A DNA stretch of 64,000 nt from Effrenium voratum (Eukaryota; Sar; Dinophyceae; Suessiales; Symbiodiniaceae), in assembly GCA_963377175.1 (NCBI GenBank), contig CAUJNA010000515.1, positions 50,001 through 114,000 of the forward strand, written 5' to 3'. A model generated the notes under the pieces. It had not been told where the DNA came from. It saw only the letters and a list, made by a program, of their open reading frames with translations, and made no database searches. Made by a program: the position numbers and the translations under genes. Shown piece after piece: positions 30,951 through 42,207 of this stretch (positions are counted from its first letter, which is position 1; every line of letters begins with the position of its first letter).

Positions 30951-33900
30951 CAAACGCGGGTGATTGAACTTGGCCACTGTGAGAAGACGGTTCACTTGTG
31001 GACAAACTTGAGAGTTGACGTAGAATAGGCACCATGTCAACGCATCTCCAGAGACAAGGTCAAACCAGAGACGCTTTTGTCCCCGCCGTTCTCCCGGCAA
31101 GTACCTGCTTGAAAAGAAACTTAGACAGTTGTGAAGGTTCGTATCAAGGGAACCATGACCCGAAGGAGTTGCCACCACGTGGAACCTGACTGGGGGGAGG
31201 GGAGTAAGTTGGAAGACCATGTTATTCTACGAGGTGGGTTGTTTAGCTGGTGGGAGGGTAAATGCCACCAAGAGGTTTCCGCATCCCATTCCACCGAGTG
31301 CGCAAACTAAGCCGTCTAGTTGAACTCCACAGGTTCCTCACCATCTATGAGCCTCAGCCTATGGGATCATTGCCTTTGGGAGCCCGAAAGGCAATGGTTC
31401 AAGTCAAAGTTCGCCATTTGAAGAGCCCCAAACGTTCCGTGAGAAACACAAATCAAACGGCCCGCCGTCGCCATGTGCATCTTTTTCGCCCCCGGCGGAA
31501 GGAAAGGGAGGGGAAACCCCCCGACAGGTGGCGCTCTGCGGAGCGAGGCTGGCCCTGCGCCGCCGGCGAGGCGCGCTGGCACGTGGAGGAGTTTTTGGCG
31601 ATAAAATGGGATGCCTTTGGAATCCCTTGGATTGATAGGCTTCTGGTTGACTTTTCGGAAAAGGGGGGGGCACTTCTAGCATCAGAACTCCTTCGGGAAG
31701 CTGTAACCGAGCTCAATCATGGCAAAGGCTCGTTTTATGGGAGTCTCCTTTGCGTCGGTTTTGAAGAGAGGGACGCTTTTTCCGCGTTTTAGGGCCGCTT
31801 GCCCCCCCGATTTTGCGGCGCACGGCCAGTTCGTGAGGGATGTTGAGGCGCCAGAAGGCCAACCAACCCCCTCGCAGGCCGTGCGCCTGGAGCCGGGGCC
31901 TCAAATGGAGTCGGTCGTCGGCGCGCCGTGTCCCCATTGGCTTGTGGCCCAGGAAAGCCGTTCAGCAGATCAGCCCGTGGCTTCATGGGTTTGTTTCAAA
32001 GGGGATCCCTAGAAAGGGTTGGTTTCCTCATGTTTTCGCCCCGCAAGAGCTTCCATCAACTGTTACGGACCAAGCTCGAGGTAATGTGGGTATGGGTCAA
32101 AACTCAAGTCCTTGGTTCGACCTACTGGGGCCACCCATTTTAGGGTTACCCTATTTGTGAGCCACAGTGTGAGTCAGAGGCCGCCGCCACCGCCACGGCA
32201 CCCACGGTGCGCCCCGGGGGGTGGCTTGGGCCATGGGTGCCGAGCAAAGAAATGCCGCAGTAAACCGAAACGCATTGCGTAGCTTGACCAAACTTGACAA
32301 AGGTACATGTTGGGCGTTTTTGATGGTTCAAGAAAAAGGCGCGCGCAGGGGCTCGCGACGTGCCGGAGACCAGACATGATAGTCCACTGGGAATTCGCCG
32401 AATGACCCTTTCCCTGGGGTCCCCTTTGAGGTTGGACAAACTGATGCTGAGTTGGGGGTCTCAAGAAGGCCGAAGTCTCTGACAAGCCAACGGGTGCTGA
32501 TTGGGCAGGAGTGGGGCCTGGCTCATTTTGTGGGAAGATGTGAGTGAGCGGGCATGGCCAAGGAATCTGCGAGGCCACCAAGGGCCAGCCAAAGCATAGG
32601 CAAGTGTTTGGATTGTACTGTTGACTAAGATAACTATCAGAACACCTGCATGTGATGCAGACACACATGTCACGACAACACCCAATGTTCGATGGCCTCT
32701 GCACTGCTGGGTTTGGTGGAGTCGGTGACGTATAAGGTTTCTGCCTCATCGATGTACCCGGGTGAATCAGTGAAGGTAGATGGTACAATTCGCCCATACA
32801 GGTTGCATCCAGTTTCATACAAACAGGGCAAGCATTCCGTGTTTCACCCAACTCTTTCGGGAAGCCATTGGATCAAGACGACCACTTCTTTGATTGCAAT
32901 TCCTGGCTCACAGCACGTAGGCATAGGCGGCCCAATTGCGCGCCCATTTGAGCTGCGCAAACTGGCTGCGAACTTCGGCCGGCTCGACTGGAACGAAGCA
33001 GCAAGCAAAAGGCAGCCTAACACGCCCTTGAATGCCGTAGATGGATTGCTGTAGTCCAAGTGAGTCCAAGGTTCCAACTCCATCCGAACCAACCCTTACA
33101 GAGATGCTTCCTCAACGTCAACCACGCTTTTGCCCTGGCTGCAGCATTTCACACGAAGAAAAAGGGCGGCTTCTTCGCCCGGCGCGGGGGAGATTTTCAA
33201 CGTCGCCCGCGCCGATGGACGTGCCGTGGCAAGGGCACGTGGCCTGGGTGGCGGAGCATTTTGTGGCGCTGGGGCGGCTTCAGGTGATCTACCTGCTCGA
33301 GAGGCGCGGGTCCCCCCCCGGTTTTCGGTTCGGAAGCGGAACATGCTTAACAAGAGGCAAATCGAGTGTGCGAAAAGGGATTGGACATTTTTGATGGTCC
33401 AAAATGGGATATGAGCCCCACGTTTTGATACATACTCATATTTAATATGATATATCCTTGCCGCTCCCCAGCAAAACTCCGAAACCCAAAAGTTCCAGAG
33501 CCTGAAACCTAAAAACACTAAAACAACAAACAACTCCCTGAAGCCCGAAAGCCCCAAAGACACAAAGCCATGAAGCACGCAGACGGTAGGGGCTTTTCGG
33601 GTCACATCCTGAAGTGTTACTGTGTGGACGTCCAGGCAAGGGCTTCCACGTGGGATGTGTGCATCGAAACCATTTTAGTGGTGGCTTGGGCTTGAACGCG
33701 ATCTCCCACGCGGCGCGCTCCCCATCATGTTGCGTTCCAAGCTTGGACAACCCAACGAATCTGAACTTCGGAATCTCCGTCAACTTGTACAGCGACTCAG
33801 CGAGCCACGGCGCGAGACGAAACGCGTGTTTCACGACCATCCTCAAACAAGACACACATGGATCTGGGTCAAAATCGAACCACCAGGGGACCGCAGGATT

Positions 33901-36900
33901 TAGTCCTTTCCGTTTACCAGGGTTTCATTTTGGGTGCCAAGATTTTTGACCCACCCACATGTAGCCATTCAAGTTGGTGCCTCCCTTCGGACGAAACAGG
34001 CTGCCGCTGATGGCTGATGGCCACGGCAACATGACGCTGCAGCAGGCGGGGACTTCGATACGACGGTGCGAGCGAGTGCAGTGAGGCCGCATAAAATACC
34101 CGGAACCCCTGCCCGCGAGGAAGGGTTTGGTGTGCCTGTTTTTTTTTGCTCAAAGCCCTTTTGCTGCGCTTTTTGGCAGCTGCTGAATCCTTTTGTTGTC
34201 GAGGCCACGATGGCGGTGCTGGTTCTGGGCGGCGGAGCATTGCTGTGGCTCTCCCTGCGGGCTGCCTGGATCTTCACGGAGGCCCCAAATTTCCGCCATC
34301 CGCAATCCGGCGTCGCTAAGCAGTTGGAAGGGTTAGGAACAAGGGCCAACTTTCAACATGAAATGGACACCTCTGCTTGAGGCTTGGCTGAGGCCCTCAT
34401 GCTTGGCTTGCGGCTTTCGGCATGGCGTCCTCCTGACCATGCTTCAGGATTTTGCTGAAGGACGCGTTCTGCGGGCTTGATCCTCAACCGGAACCGATTC
34501 TCTGAAGGATCCCACTTTTGCGTTTTCACAGGGCTACCGCCCTAATCGGGCGTCAGGTTGACCATTTTTCAGCCGTCCGCGGGAGGCCTTGGCCTTTCTG
34601 CTGGCCAGCGCGGTCATCTTGGTGCTCCAGCTGCTGCAGGAGCGGGTCGCGAGTCGGGCTCGACGTTCAATGGGGGTCCGTTTGCAAGCTACGTGTTTTT
34701 GTTTGAATTGTTGGTTTGGTGTGCTTTGAGGTAGGGGCGGGTCCTTGTCACTATGAAGAACGGCTAGAACTGAGCCACGAGCCAAGGCTGAGCCTTGCGA
34801 GCACGCGAGACCAACAAGACTCGACTACAAGTTTGGGAGGGTCATGGACCACTGTCTTGCTCAAGAGGTTGGTTGACGTCATGACATGTTCCACCATGTA
34901 CACCATGAAGCGTGCTAAACAATGCATCAAGCAGGCATCCGTCTACTTACAATATTCTCCTCGCACTGAGCCGCGAGCGCCCTTTCCATTTCTTGTTCGG
35001 GGGAAGATTGCGCAGATGGCGCTGCCCTACCTGCTGGTACTGGCGCTGGTGCTCTACCTGAGCCGATTGCTGCATAGCCCCTCGCTGCAGAAGGAGCTGT
35101 TTGAAAAATGCTTGGCTGGATGGGTTCCTGGATGGCTGGTTTGGATTCGTCAGGGTACATTTTGACGAGCTCACCCAGGTAAAACGAGCTCACCCAGGAT
35201 GAGATTCTGTACAGCTAGAGACTTGGGAGACCTCGAAGTTTAGACTGACCAGCGACAACTCGGATTTCCGAGATGCGCATACGGTAGATCTTAGCACTAG
35301 CAGAGAAGAGCTTGGTTCCAAGATTCTGAGTAGCGCGAATGGCGAATTGATCATTGTTCCTTTCAAGAAAAACACAAGCATGCAAGGATTGTGTTGGAAC
35401 AATGGCGGCTACAGATGGTTGGCCTAGGTTGGCCTAGTCCTGTCCATGCGAGTCATGGCCCGGATTTGTGCAGGAGTGGCTCGACTTCCTTTGGTCGAGG
35501 TGGGGGGATGCGCTGATCAGTTGTTGGATGATGAATTTCCCAGTCATTCCAGCTGCCGCTTTGCGGTCACGATGGATGGCAAGGACATCTAATGCTCATT
35601 GATGGAGCTGCATGCGCACTGGTGAGGCAAAAGTCTGGTTGTTGGTTCCAACAAGTTTGCTTGGTTTCATCTTTTGCTCAGAAGATGCCGAGCGCACAAT
35701 CGTAATCACTGATGCTGGCAGTTTGTCAATGCGCCTTGAAAGTGTGACAAAACCCCGCGTTTGCGCCAACGAACATGTTGGTTACAGATATGTTCGAACA
35801 TCTGACAAGAGGCTGCAAATCAAGCGCTGTGCAAATTGGACAATGGCAGCGGAAGATGATGCAATTTCTCCGGCCGCCACCCTCTTTCCAACAATCATGA
35901 GGTTCCCCAAAAGGAAAATAGTCTTCAAACAACCCTCCTGTCGCTTCCATGATTGTTGGAGGGAGGGCAACTGGGCAGCATTGAGTGCAAATAGCTCAGA
36001 CGATGTGCATGTGCATATCAAATTCCTTAATTGCTTTGCTGATTCAACCCTTAGTGAGTCGCTAGTATTTGCCTCAAACTTCAATCTACAAGTTCAAAGT
36101 CAGCAACCCAGTCCGCGCGTTTGTGAAAGCTATTGATGGGGGACACTTGTGTTTCTGTGCTTCTGTGACCTTCCTTAAGCAGCCAAACTCAGCAACGCAT
36201 TTCTGTGCCTCATTTGTTTGAGCCTCCCCCCCGCCCTCCCTGTCCCAACCCGCGGACCAGGCAACTCACGGCGGCGTCAGTCGACTGCCCCATTTGTGCG
36301 GAGAGTTTGGAGGACAACGCCTGGCAAATGGCAAGGCCCGTTTTTTTTTTGGCGCAGCCGCCAGCGTGAAAGTAATTGTCTCTTGGAAGGTGACACACGG
36401 ACAGTCGGCGTGTTTCTTTTGATGCATGGGAAAAGGACGGCGCTTCCTTTCTAGGGACAGAAACGGATTCCCAACCACCTCCGGCAAGAGTTTCGGGAAA
36501 CTGCGCGGGGCTTTAGGCTGGTAATAGTCCTGAAAGCACCCTTCTTGACGCTTTTCAAGCGCTTCCTGAGGATTCTGATTGGAAAGGCGCCAAAGCCAAC
36601 GTGGATCAGTTTGTGTTCTTGGCAAGGTACGGAAGTGTCGCAAAGGGGGAAACCCTGCGGTCCTGCAAGGTACCAGCCTTCTGTCGCTCGGGTGTAAATG
36701 GATTATCGCCTGTTGGGACTCCTCCCTTCCTCAACCAATACTGCCTTTGAGTGTTTGGAGCTTCTTGACGGGCGGCCTTGACACAAAAGTAAGAGCGCCC
36801 GCATTCTGCCTCTTCCGGCGGCATGCTGGGCGACTCAGCGACTCCCGCGCCAGTCTTCCCTGCTGTGCCCGGAAGCTGTGCTGGTCTTGCCTCCGCCGCC

Positions 36901-39900
36901 ATGCGGAAAGCGTCATCGATGACGCCCGGCCAGAGATGAACTGTCCCCTCCTCTGCAAGGCCTGGCGGTGGTTCACTGTGTTGGTAGTGGCGGGACAAAC
37001 GAAGAGCGTAGTTGTCTCGTGGAGGGTGAAGGTTGTTCGAAAAGCACTGCCCATGTTGACAGCCCAAATGATTGCTTTTTCAAGCAAACTTGGTCAGAAT
37101 GCTGTGATCCACAAGTACAGCGAAGCAAAGTTGATGCAGCAGCAGTGGTTGCAATGGCTTCCATTGAAAGGCACTGGGTGTACTGTGACCCCTTGCAGCA
37201 AGAAAACACAGTTCAGAACGTGCACAAATCATGCATTGGGTGTTCAACAGCAGTGGCATTGAACAACTGCAGAGCTGCAAAACCACGGGAGTGCCGAAAC
37301 CGCTTCGGCAATGTGCCATGAGAGATTTCATTGTCCGTTTGGTTTCTAGGCACAGGGCTTGCACTTTCCCACTTGTCGCCTCGTTTGCACCCTTTCGCTT
37401 TTGGGGGGCTTTGGCAGAAAAGGGGAGCCCTTTTCTAAGGCACAAGAACGAGGGTTACCAAGGGAGTCAGGGGGTCACCATGACCAGATGGCAATGCGAG
37501 TTTTGCTGGGCCCCTTCCGTGCCTCCCCCGGCCATGTTTGTGAGGCGCCGGTGCCGGACGTCATGGTGCTCTGCGCCTTCCGGCGGCATCAGCCCGGGCC
37601 CCGGGGTCCGGGGTGGCTGACACCGTGGGTCTCGTGTGTGGTTGGTGGTGGGGTAGCTGACACCAAAACCTCATGGGAGGGAAATGATGGGAATCCTTTC
37701 GGCCACGAGATTATGGCCACATTGGCCATGGAGTGCACCTGGTAAGCGCAAAACACCAAAGAAAGACAAGCAAAGAAGAAAGGCCCCTGCCAGTTTGAGA
37801 CAACCGGAAATGGAGGGGGGATGTTGCAAACCAATTTTTTGGGTCCATTCGGAGAGAGTGTGTTTTTCATGGGTCAGGTGGTCCTGGCAGGGCCTGGACC
37901 TGCTGGGCGGCCGCGGGCGCAGGAAGCTGCGCGCCTACGAGCGCTGGAGCTTGACCAGTGGTCTGGCGGCCAGCTGCGCGGCACGCATGGAGGTGAGTTG
38001 ACTGGGCCAAAAGCGCCCTCGTCCCATGGAGTCTTCATTTTTTGGGCCAGTTGGGTTTCCTTTGGGTTCGCTCGTGGTTTCCTGAGACGTGGACATGCCA
38101 GAGCTTCCCTCCAGCTCAGCATGGATTCGCGGCAAGTCGCACGCAGGACGTGGTGCACTGCCCGGGCAGCGACTGCAGCCATATGTGGCTTCTGCCCAGA
38201 GACTTGCGCCGTGCCAAGGCCTCGCAGGCGGGCGAGACACTTTGCGAAGTTGAAAGGGGGTTTCATTTGTTTCTCTCTTTTCTTGATTGTTTGGTTTGGA
38301 CTTTGCAGTTTGCCCGCGTTTTTTTTTTTTTTGCGGACCGTTTGTGGGACTGATAGAGTGGATGGTTTGCGGGAGGGGGGGGGTTGGAAGGATTCGTTTG
38401 CACCTGCGGCACGACTCTCAGCGTTTCAAAGCGATGTCTTGGGAGCACACGAACCCAGGTTGAAGCGGGCATCCTCTCGGTCTCTTTTCGAGCTGTATCT
38501 TTGGGGGACACTTTGGGACCCTTATTCCAAGCGCGGGTTTTCCCCTTTGGGACCGTCTGCCTGACCCCAGCGCGTTTTTTGGGCCCAACCGGTGTTTGGG
38601 GCCAATCAACCAGGCAAAGTGATCTTAAAGAGGTATGGGCCATGGGGTTGGAAGACACCAACCGCGGCCTCATTTCTCCAAGTTCTCCGAGGAGCCGGGC
38701 AGCCGTTGGGACCCCCGCAGCTGGCCCTTGGCTCGGCACATGGGCTTCTACACTGCGCCGCTGGTGGGGGCCAGGGGACAGGATAGCCGCTGCGTGCACT
38801 GCCCGCGGTGCCAGCTGGAACCTACGGCTCGCATGGGTTTTCAGGGAGGGTACCCTCTATTTTTGGGGTGGCTTACAGGGAAAACCGACCGACAACCGCC
38901 ATTCTGAGTCAGGATGTTGTGACACAGACCCGTGTAAACGCCGAACGCAAGACGAGCCAGCTATTTGCAGCTGATCTTTTTGCGATATTTTGCGAAGCTT
39001 CCTAATCGATAGATTTGTGTGTTGGGACGCCGGATGCTGGGGATTTCCTAGCATGTTCAAAGAGGCAATTAAAGGTTTCCTATGCCAGCCGGCGGGTTGT
39101 CAGGGTGATGTTTTCCGTGGACAACACACATACAGTAGGGCCAGTCGAACTTTGACACGGATACGGGTAAATGCCTGGTGGGCGGTTGGCTCAAAACAAC
39201 CATGTAGAGCGTTCTCTCATTTTGACGCATCCACCAGGCAAACAAAAACTCCCACTGAGGAGTACTGCCTCCTGTGCAGCCAGCTATGGGAGCAGCTGGG
39301 ATCCTGCCACAAAGGGAAGAGCTGCCTGGAATTCGATGCTGCGCTGCCCCAGACGCAGCGATGCAAAGAGCGGCGCTGGGCAGGAGCGGGGGAACTGGAG
39401 GCAGAGGGAAGATAGATCGCGCAGTTTTTTCTTCTTCTTTTTTTTCCGCAAGTGACTTGTATGGATGTGTCACCAGTCATGACCCGTCAGTTGAAGATGC
39501 TTCGCTTGTTCAACCTTGAAGCTCGTTTCTGGCCGGAGTGCCGGGGATTTTCCAAGACTCGGTTGCTCAGTCACAGGGTTGTGGGATCAAGGGGTTTCTC
39601 CCCACTTCTGTGATACAAGGCAGTCCCCCTTCATATGAACATAGTCTTTGGGAAGCCGTTTCTGTTGTATCACAGAAGTGGTCATTCCCCACAGCCCTGC
39701 TCAGTCATGTCTTGTTGCCCTTGCTGCGTCCAACCTTCCTTCGCCTCCTCTCGTGTCATGCTTCAAGGAGCAAAGCCCTGCCCGGGCTGCGGGGTGCGGA
39801 CGCTCCGGTCCATGGGCTGCAACCACATGACCTGCACCTTGGGCTCGTCCAAACGGAGGTGTGCCATGCTTTCGGGTTTGCTTTGGGCGTTGATTGCCAG

Positions 39901-42207
39901 AGCAGGTCTACGGCAGGTACGTAGGTACGTGGCAGTGTGGGCATGTTTGAGTTGGTTCTGGCTCGCCAGAAAAGCCCATGAGAGACTGACTCGCTCTTGT
40001 GCCAAAATGGTTTGTCCGCAGATGATGACCAGGACGGGCAGATTACTATATCAACGCTTTGTTCTACGTTGCGCAAACAGCCTTGCGGAGAATCTACAAC
40101 TGTGAGCCAGTATACAAGTACATGCACCTTTGGAGGGATGAAGACAAGAACGAAACAAAAGGACAAAGGCGAGTGAAGCAGACGAGCAGGTTGACCGGAG
40201 TGGCAAGTGGTAGGCTTAACCGAAGTGGCGGTTGCCGCGTGACCTCCCAGGCACCCAGTGCGCCATGCACTGGTGCTGGGTGTGTGCCCGTCCATGGCAG
40301 CCCTGGCACTACGGGTGCACACAGACTCAGCCCACGGGCGACTGCGCCCTGATGTGACGCTGGAAAAAAAAGTGGACACTTGCCAGTTCGGAGTGTCGGG
40401 GCAGGTGGAAGGCAGTTTGTTGTGGCTTCCTTGCGTAGAGAAACGCATTTAAGGATGTTTGAGCATAATGTGGCAACATGTGCAATCGCGCGCGCTGTTG
40501 GCGTGCAAGGGATAGGAGGCGGTTATTTCATGGCTTTCCCACTGCTTCTAGTCATGAATAGATCATGTGGTTGGAGCATGCTGCCTGCTGGTGACCACTT
40601 GGCCTTGCCAACTCAAACATTGCTGCTCAGTGATCATTGTTTAGTGCTCCAAATGTACTGAGTTAAGGGCCCAGATTCTGGAGAACGGAGTTGGTGATAG
40701 GCTGACACTGTTGGTTAGATGCCCGTGGCATGCATGGGTTCCGCGCGAATGAGACCACTTGTCTAACGGACCAACAGAGACTATGTTTAGAATGTTTGCC
40801 TTGCAAAGCTCATAGAAAGTTATTGACAGGCACTTTGATTTTGCATGGATACCGTCAGGCAATCCGTCCTTGGGCAGGCGCATGTCTTTGGCCAAAACAG
40901 GTATCAACCAATCAAGCATTTAATGGGTCTTCCCAAGACGGTGCCATATCCTAGTCCCTGGCTGCTGACGCTTGTCCGTTCTTGGAAAAGCCCAACTCGT
41001 TGCCAGCATAGTGCAGTTCCCCTGGTCTTGCTTGGGGTGGAAGCGCGGGGGGTCCCGCCACCTTGTCTCCCCTACGATCGCGCGCTGCGCAGGTGCCCCT
41101 AGACGTCGCACAGCTTTTTGAGGACCTCTATTCCAGGCCAAGCGCAGATGAAAGACATATTGCATTTGGCTGATCCCGGCCGATCCATCCCAAGATGTGT
41201 TGCAGAAACCAGTTGGCAGTGCAGGTTGGAAGTGCTGAATTTGTTCGGAGAGGTGTCGCTTGGAGCAGAATCAACCCAGGGACCAACTCTGCTACAGAAG
41301 CACCGGGGTCGGAGTTGCTTGGGGCAATTTCATGGGTGGCAAACATTTGGACTGGGACTGGTGAGCCAAAAGCTTGTTGATGCAAATTACAGGGACAAAT
41401 TCTTAGTACAATTTCCGCGTCGAAATGGTGACACTGCGGGCGAAATGTGCACGCGCAGTGAGTCTGCTTGTTTAGGGCTTTCTACCAACCGTCACAGGCG
41501 TCTCAGAGGGAAGCGAATGTGCGTTTCCGCACGCTGCCTTTTGTTCCTCGCTCTCATTGTCACCCGGGCTCATCTGATGTATTTGGATCACTGTTGCCCA
41601 CACGTTGCAGGCAACACAGCCTCACAACAGCACAACAGCAGGACTTCGCGAGGCTCTTGTGTAAAGCCCAAAATTTGGAGCCCTTGGACTTTGGATGTTC
41701 CATGTGGGGGAAGCTCGGTTTTGCTTCCCCCCACCACATGGTTGTTGTTGGGAAACATTTTACATCTTTGTTTGTTGTGTAGTGGGAAATCCCCACTTAA
41801 CTGCTACAACATGATTTTTTGCTCCCCTTGCAACGTCAACCAAGACGATGCTGTGGTCTTTCTTGCCCCGTTTGCTTGCAGGTCCCGCCGCGCCGCCCGT
41901 GTCCTGGCCGGTCTTCCCTCGGCAGTGCCCATGATGGCGGGGATGGGGGACCTCGCGGCGCGGGGGTGGAATGTAGCGATGGTGTCGTGCGTATTCCAAG
42001 AGGAGTGTCCTGGAAATGCCTAGAGTGTCCGCCTGAACGATGCTTGAGAGCTCTGAGGATTTGGGAAGGCAAGGGACCAAGCTCCAGCTAGGGGGCAAAA
42101 GGAAAACCCCGGATGACCTGCAGCACCCCGGCATGCTGAGTGGCTCCTTCCGCCAGGTCTTGAGCACCTACTCTGCCGTGCCCCTGTTCTCGGTCCTGGC
42201 CGCCATG
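30785..42207 (+). CDS. RING1-IBR-RING2 (RBR) E3 ubiquitin ligase gene with upstream membrane-helix exons, multi-exon
   Basis: Gene span; exons are listed separately. RBR ligases take ubiquitin from an E2 on RING1, pass it to a cysteine in RING2 and then to substrate. Visible here are RING1 (36281-36959), a linker, the IBR (38148-39359) and RING2 (39768-40314) with the catalytic Cys in GCNHMTC at 39818-39820. Upstream exons encode three hydrophobic helices in one consistent phase; a further exon must link them to RING1. Downstream exons continue in phase with each other but show no known domain. The start codon and stop are not identified. Oddities are the His-to-Arg change in RING1 and membrane helices on the N-terminal side, whereas the RNF19/RNF144 families carry theirs after the RBR. 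It is possible that the membrane exons belong to a separate gene. Confidence 0.8.
31528..31590 (+). CDS. Candidate RBR-gene exon before the membrane helices
   Basis: Frame reads WRSAERGWPCAAGEARWHVE. Acceptor ccgacag, donor gttttt (GT). Its final GA plus the first A of the next exon gives Glu and keeps the frame open, supporting the pairing. No known domain. Confidence 0.5.
33193..33283 (+). CDS. Candidate RBR-gene exon before the membrane helices
   Basis: Reads FSTSPAPMDVPWQ and HVAWVAEHFVALGRLQ, ending at a GT donor (gtgatc), phase 0 into the first helix exon. A second frame is also open, but this one has clearly higher third-position GC. Confidence 0.55.
33885..33955 (+). repeat. Dispersed repeat B, copy 2
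   Basis: Second copy, same orientation, in the intron before the first transmembrane exon of the RBR gene. Confidence 0.6.
34204..34281 (+). CDS. Transmembrane helix 1 exon
   Basis: Encodes ATMAVLVLGGGALLWLSL and then RAAWIFTE, a clear hydrophobic helix followed by an Arg. Acceptor tgtcgag, donor gcccca (GC), phase 0. Confidence 0.75.
34586..34657 (+). CDS. Transmembrane helix 2 exon
   Basis: Encodes ALAFLLASAVILVLQLLQ then ERVASR: a hydrophobic helix ending in charged residues. Acceptor gcgggag, donor gctcga (GC); a GT donor at 34646 is an alternative. Confidence 0.75.
35016..35093 (+). CDS. Transmembrane helix 3 exon, end approximate
   Basis: Encodes MALPYLLVLALVLYLSRLL and then HSPSLQK. 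Acceptor ttgcgcag. Possible donors include gagctg (GA) at 35094 and GT or GC sites within a few codons. Confidence 0.75.
35094..36280. other. Unresolved stretch between membrane exons and RING1
   Basis: At least one exon is needed here to bring the frame to phase 1 before RING1; none was recognised. It contains a 174-codon open frame (35612-36136) of unknown meaning, reported as a finding. Confidence 0.5.
36281..36335 (+). CDS. RBR exon: first half of RING1
   Basis: Reads DCPICAESLEDNAWQMA, the first zinc-ligand pair Cys-x2-Cys (codons at 36286 and 36295). Acceptor gcgtcag, donor gcccgt (GC). The final AG joins T of the next exon to give Ser. Confidence 0.9.
36854..36959 (+). CDS. RBR exon: second half of RING1
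   Basis: Reads LPCCARKLCWSCLRRHAE and ends EMNCPLLCK. It supplies the remaining Cys ligands (36864, 36879, 36888, 36942, 36954). In the usual Cys-Gly-His-x-x-Cys the His position is Arg (codon 36870). Acceptor gcgccag, donor gcctgg (GC). Confidence 0.92.
37545..37591 (+). CDS. RBR exon: RING1-IBR linker, part 1
   Basis: Reads APVPDVMVLCAFRRHQ in phase with RING1; acceptor tgtgag, donor gcccgg (GC). The final CA is completed by G of the next exon. Confidence 0.72.
37878..37992 (+). CDS. RBR exon: RING1-IBR linker, part 2
   Basis: Reads WSWQGLDLLGGRGRRKLRAY then ERWSLTSGLAASC and AARME, resembling the helix YERFLL..A before the IBR in other RBR proteins. Ends at a canonical GT donor (gtgagt). 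Confidence 0.83.
38148..38228 (+). CDS. RBR exon: IBR first Cys pair
   Basis: Reads DVVHCPGSDCSHMWLLPRDL then RRAKASQ; CP..DC is the IBR entry signature (compare WCP.PDC). Acceptor cacgcag, donor gcgggc (GC). Confidence 0.93.
38782..38817 (+). CDS. RBR exon: IBR second Cys pair
   Basis: Reads DSRCVHCPRCQL, the IBR's V.CP.C. Acceptor ggacag; donor gaacct is GA type. Continues directly to EYCLLC in the next exon. Confidence 0.9.
39260..39359 (+). CDS. RBR exon: IBR end, 3' limit approximate
   Basis: Reads EYCLLCSQLWEQLGSCHKGK then SCLEF, giving the last IBR ligands Cys-x2-Cys, His and Cys. Acceptor cactgag; the end was placed at a GA donor (gatgca) because it fits phase 1 of the next exon. 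Confidence 0.87.
39768..39842 (+). CDS. RBR exon: RING2 with catalytic cysteine
   Basis: Reads AKPCPGCGVRTLRSM then GCNHMTC. The KPCP.C entry and GCNHMTC are the RING2 hallmark; the Cys at 39818-39820 corresponds to the ubiquitin-accepting cysteine of HHARI-type ligases. Donor gctcgt (GC). Confidence 0.95.
40251..40314 (+). CDS. RBR exon: RING2 end
   Basis: Reads TQCAMHWCWVCARPWQPWHY, matching the closing C....FCW.C...W..H pattern of RING2. Acceptor cctcccag, donor gtgcac (GT) inside a Gly codon. The final Cys should come from a following exon that was not found. Confidence 0.92.
40315..41092. other. Intron region after RING2
   Basis: Phase indicates that a short exon is missing here, since the next candidate exon does not join directly to the RING2 exon. 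Nothing else was recognised. Confidence 0.4.
41093..41136 (+). CDS. Candidate C-terminal exon of the RBR gene
   Basis: Reads VPLDVAQLFEDLYS plus AG, amphipathic and acidic. Acceptor gctgcgcag, donor gccaag (GC). The only frame open through it; the shared codon with the next exon gives Arg. Confidence 0.62.
41882..41965 (+). CDS. Candidate C-terminal exon of the RBR gene, end approximate
   Basis: In phase with the previous exon it reads SRRAARVLAGLPSAVPMM then AGMGDLAA. Acceptor gcttgcag; possible donors are gacctc (41949), gcggcg (41955) and gtggaa (41966). No known domain. Confidence 0.55.
42124..42207 (+). CDS. Candidate C-terminal exon of the RBR gene, start approximate
   Basis: Reads HPGMLSGSFRQVLSTYS then AVPLFSVLAAM, moderately hydrophobic, ending at GT (gtgtgc). 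The exon may instead begin at 42157 after cgccag. Confidence 0.5.

Noticed and set aside
33961..33975. GTAGCCATTCAAG, resembling part of the dinoflagellate spliced leader
   Set aside because: Only two short blocks match the leader, separated by a gap; the central TTTGGCT is missing, so a relic leader cannot be claimed.
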